DNA of 31,811 nucleotides from Balamuthia mandrillaris (Eukaryota > Discosea > Longamoebia > Balamuthiidae), in contig JAVKOQ010000508.1 of the NCBI GenBank assembly GCA_031835245.1, positions 1-31,811 of the forward strand, given 5' to 3'. Position numbers and translations under genes: made by a program. The notes beneath the pieces were generated by a model that was given only the letters and a program-made list of their open reading frames with translations, was not told where the DNA came from and searched no databases. Positions 29,440 through 31,811 of the stretch are shown here, one piece after another (within the stretch, counting starts at the first letter, position 1; the number at the start of each line of letters is the position of its first letter).

Positions 29440-31811
29440 TTACCAGAAAGCTCTCCAGCCTTCATAAGCCTGGCAAAGATTTTCAACGGAGGTAGCTTCA
29501 AAGACCAACCGCTGGACCTGCTGAGCAACGTCCAAGGGCTTGGCAGTCCCAAAGTCTTTGCCCTTTAGCTTGGCGGAGATGCGGTTCACCACGTCCAGCG
29601 CTCTCTTGTTGAGGCCCTCCTCGTTTTGTTGTGCCACTTTCTCAGGAGCCACTAAACTGAGGTAGGATGCCCTCACCGGCAGATCACCCACCTCATCTTC
29701 TGCAACAACAGCTATCAAACAATAGAAATGGGTTGGTTTGTGGAAAGGCGAGGATGAATGTGTGCAGGCAACACTCACCTGCAAGGCTTGCATTACGGCC
29801 TCGTGTACCGTCAGGAGGACGTGCTACCTCCTCTGCATTCTTCTCTGGGTGCAATAACCGCCAGTTGATGAGGGGGTCGTATACAAATGCTTCCAGGACA
29901 GCCATTACGCTCTCCTTGTGTTCTCGTAACACTCTCATTACACTTTCACATGTGAACCGGAAGTTGCCCTCAATACCACTAACCTCCATGGCATTAACTA
30001 ACATCCTAGTCAATCTGAAGGGCACTTTCTCGGGGAGTTTATCTCTTGTCATTGCCACCTTGAGAGTTTACAGTTCAAAAGCGTTTGGCTTACAAAAGAA
30101 AGCGAACAATACACAGAGAGATAGAGTGGAGTTTTCGTACCTCAAAACAATCACCAAAGTCAATGTGTGTGATTTTGCCAGTGTGCCTGTCAAGCATAAT
30201 GTTGCTCGGGTGGCGATCTCCCAGGCCCAACACATAACCCACCATGGACATCACTGCCAGTGAGCGAGTAAAGTTGGTCCTCCTTTCCAACCACATCTAG
30301 ATGGGCAGATTGTTTTAAAACGAAATAATCGAACGAACCAAAGCGACACAACAAACCTCTGCATTGGGACTCTTCAGCCATAGAACCTGATTCAAGTCTT
30401 TCCCTTCAGTTTTGCTGAGAGCATTCTCGAAAACCTCTACTTTTTGCATCAACGCCAACTTGAAATAGTCAGCGTTCAAGGCTGCCAGCTTCATGCCAGC
30501 CTTCCAGTTAGAGGCCATCAAAAGGAGAGCATGGTATTCAGCGTCGGTAGGGATGTTCTTGGCCTTGCGGTAATCCACAATGAGAGTGTTTAGAGTGTCA
30601 TGATTGGGGACCCATTCGATAAGGCCAGAATGAGGCGACAGTGGAATGATGGCGTAGCGTTTAATGCTAAGATGCCTTGAGGCTGTCTCCCGATCGTTTG
30701 CAAGTAGAGTATTAATAAGACTAAACAATTGCATCACCCGTTCGTCTTGTCGTAGATCTTCATGACCTACAACCACAAAAGGACATACATCAGTGGATGA
30801 GCGAGAGGTAGATAGATGGTGATGATTATGCTGGGCCAAGGCAACGTACCTTTCAGAAGGAACGGATATTCCTTGCCATCACTCCCAAGGATGCTAACCC
30901 TTCTTGGTCGCTGCTTCGACTTGATGATATTGAGCTTGGGCAAGAACGACTGAATGGTTACTACACTTGAGCCTTGACCGTAGGTACCTGGTACAGCTAA
31001 TTCCACATCTCTAACACCAAGCAGTTTCGGAGAGGCCGCAGACAGGTGAAGAGTTGTTATCTGTGGGAGTTGTGTTTTGAGGCTAAGGAATACACGACAG
31101 TAGAGGTCCCATGCCTGACTCAGGTCGCCATGATTGCGGCTGGTTTGATACAGTGTGCACCATTCCTCCGCTTCTCTAAGTTCCCTACCATAAGCTTGCA
31201 GGAAGGCAACTTCAGCTGGAGTTTCAGCACCCTAACGGTTATCACAAGGGGGTGGTAAAGAAAAAGACAGGTTAGAAAGAAACACATGCTGTTAGAAGAA
31301 CTGGATAAAAAGTACCCTCCGTAACTCAGCATGAAGTGATTGAAGGAGTTGCAGCATTGGTTCCAACCCTTCCTGATTGTTAACTGAATAAACACTCCAC
31401 GCCTGTTGCAGAGATTCGTGCCATAGGTCGCACCACGGAATTGCTACTCTGATAAGTTCTTTACTGACCAAGAGGGCAGCCTCTACAAGACCTTCACCGT
31501 GAACTCTCATTGTTTCTAGCACCCTATTGGCAGCATTGGCCCGCGATTGAGACTCTGATTTTGCAGCAACACTAAGCGGAAATACCAGCGCCTGTGGATG
31601 TCTCTCTCCCAAATCTGACAACAACTGAGATATCATGCTTGCCACCTTGGCTTTTGGTGAATCTATTCTTGCTATCAGCTGACCAATGAGTTAGTAGGGC
31701 AGAGAGGAAGGAGGAGGGAGGGAGAAGGAGAATGAAAGAATACCTGAGGAATGACTTGTAGCCAATTGTCGATATTGACCATGCCAAATCCTTCCAGCAA
31801 TGCCTCTTCCA
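29440..31811 (-). CDS. TOR: Target of rapamycin (TOR) kinase, C-terminal part
   Basis: Exons 31811-31744 (open at the window edge), 31678-31316, 31231-30850, 30766-30357, 30296-30141, 30058-29779 and 29711-29440 join in frame to about 643 residues. In order they give the end of the FAT domain ([27 protein letters not shown]), the FRB domain (ELIRVAIPW ... LQAYGREL ... [10 protein letters not shown]), the kinase domain with [29 protein letters not shown], catalytic [13 protein letters not shown] and [10 protein letters not shown], and a terminal FATC ending [12 protein letters not shown]. All catalytic residues are present, so the kinase should be active. TOR is the nutrient-sensing Ser/Thr kinase of TORC1 and TORC2. 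The FRB has Trp at the Ser2035 position and changes at Phe2039 and Tyr2105 (human numbering), which are rapamycin contacts. The N-terminal HEAT region is outside the window. Confidence 0.96.

Noticed and set aside
1-31811. Transposons, LTR elements or virus-derived genes
   Set aside because: No reverse transcriptase, integrase, transposase, capsid or terminal-repeat signature was seen on either strand.

Overview
The window is nuclear DNA from a unicellular eukaryote. Its twelve protein genes are split by many short (about 35-170 nt) GT-AG introns that are pyrimidine-rich on the sense strand. The mix of families (Ras-like GTPase, F-box, ARM and SPRY proteins, SPX-EXS transporter, RING-CH ligase, TOR, and long Ser/Asn/Gln/His runs) fits an amoebozoan, possibly an Acanthamoeba/Balamuthia relative. 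That placement is an inference from gene style, not from a marker gene. No rRNA, tRNA, CRISPR, transposon or virus-derived element was recognised.

Layout: (1) 1-9452 (+) a giant ARM-repeat/Ser-rich/SPRY protein; (2) 9485-12002 (-) a WD40 protein; (3) 12274-13588 (-) an F-box protein fused to a Ras-like domain with a CAAX end; (4) 14523-18102 (+) an XPR1/PHO1/SYG1 SPX-EXS phosphate exporter; (5) 18479-19923 (+) a MARCH-type RING-CH membrane E3 ligase; (6) 20051-20721 (-) a small secreted protein; (7) 21119-22098 (+) a single-C2-domain protein; (8) about 22242-23905 (+) a bacterial-looking bicupin-like protein; (9) 24224-25195 (-) a FAM204A-like protein; (10) 25482-26477 (+) ribosomal protein uL2 (RPL8); (11) 26952-29350 (+) a Myb-repeat DNA-binding protein of the TTF1/REB1/DMTF1 kind with AT-hooks; (12) 29440-31811 (-) the C-terminal half of TOR kinase (FAT end, FRB, kinase, FATC), running off the right edge. 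Genes are densely packed and several pairs converge with 30-130 bp between stop codons.

The genes do not form an operon. Thematic links are phosphate and growth control (XPR1, TOR, RPL8) and ubiquitin ligation (F-box-Ras, RING-CH, possibly the SPRY and WD40 proteins).

Two observations stand out. The F-box-Ras fusion keeps the Ras fold, the NKxD motif and a CAAX box but has replaced Lys16, Ser17, Thr35 and Asp57 (H-Ras numbering), so it looks like a membrane-tethered pseudo-GTPase with an SCF-recruiting head. The TOR FRB domain carries Trp where mTOR has Ser2035, plus changes at the Phe2039 and Tyr2105 positions, which predicts natural rapamycin insensitivity. Also notable are an exon-per-repeat ARM gene in which the first twelve introns are all phase 1, and repeated (CT)n tracts within introns.
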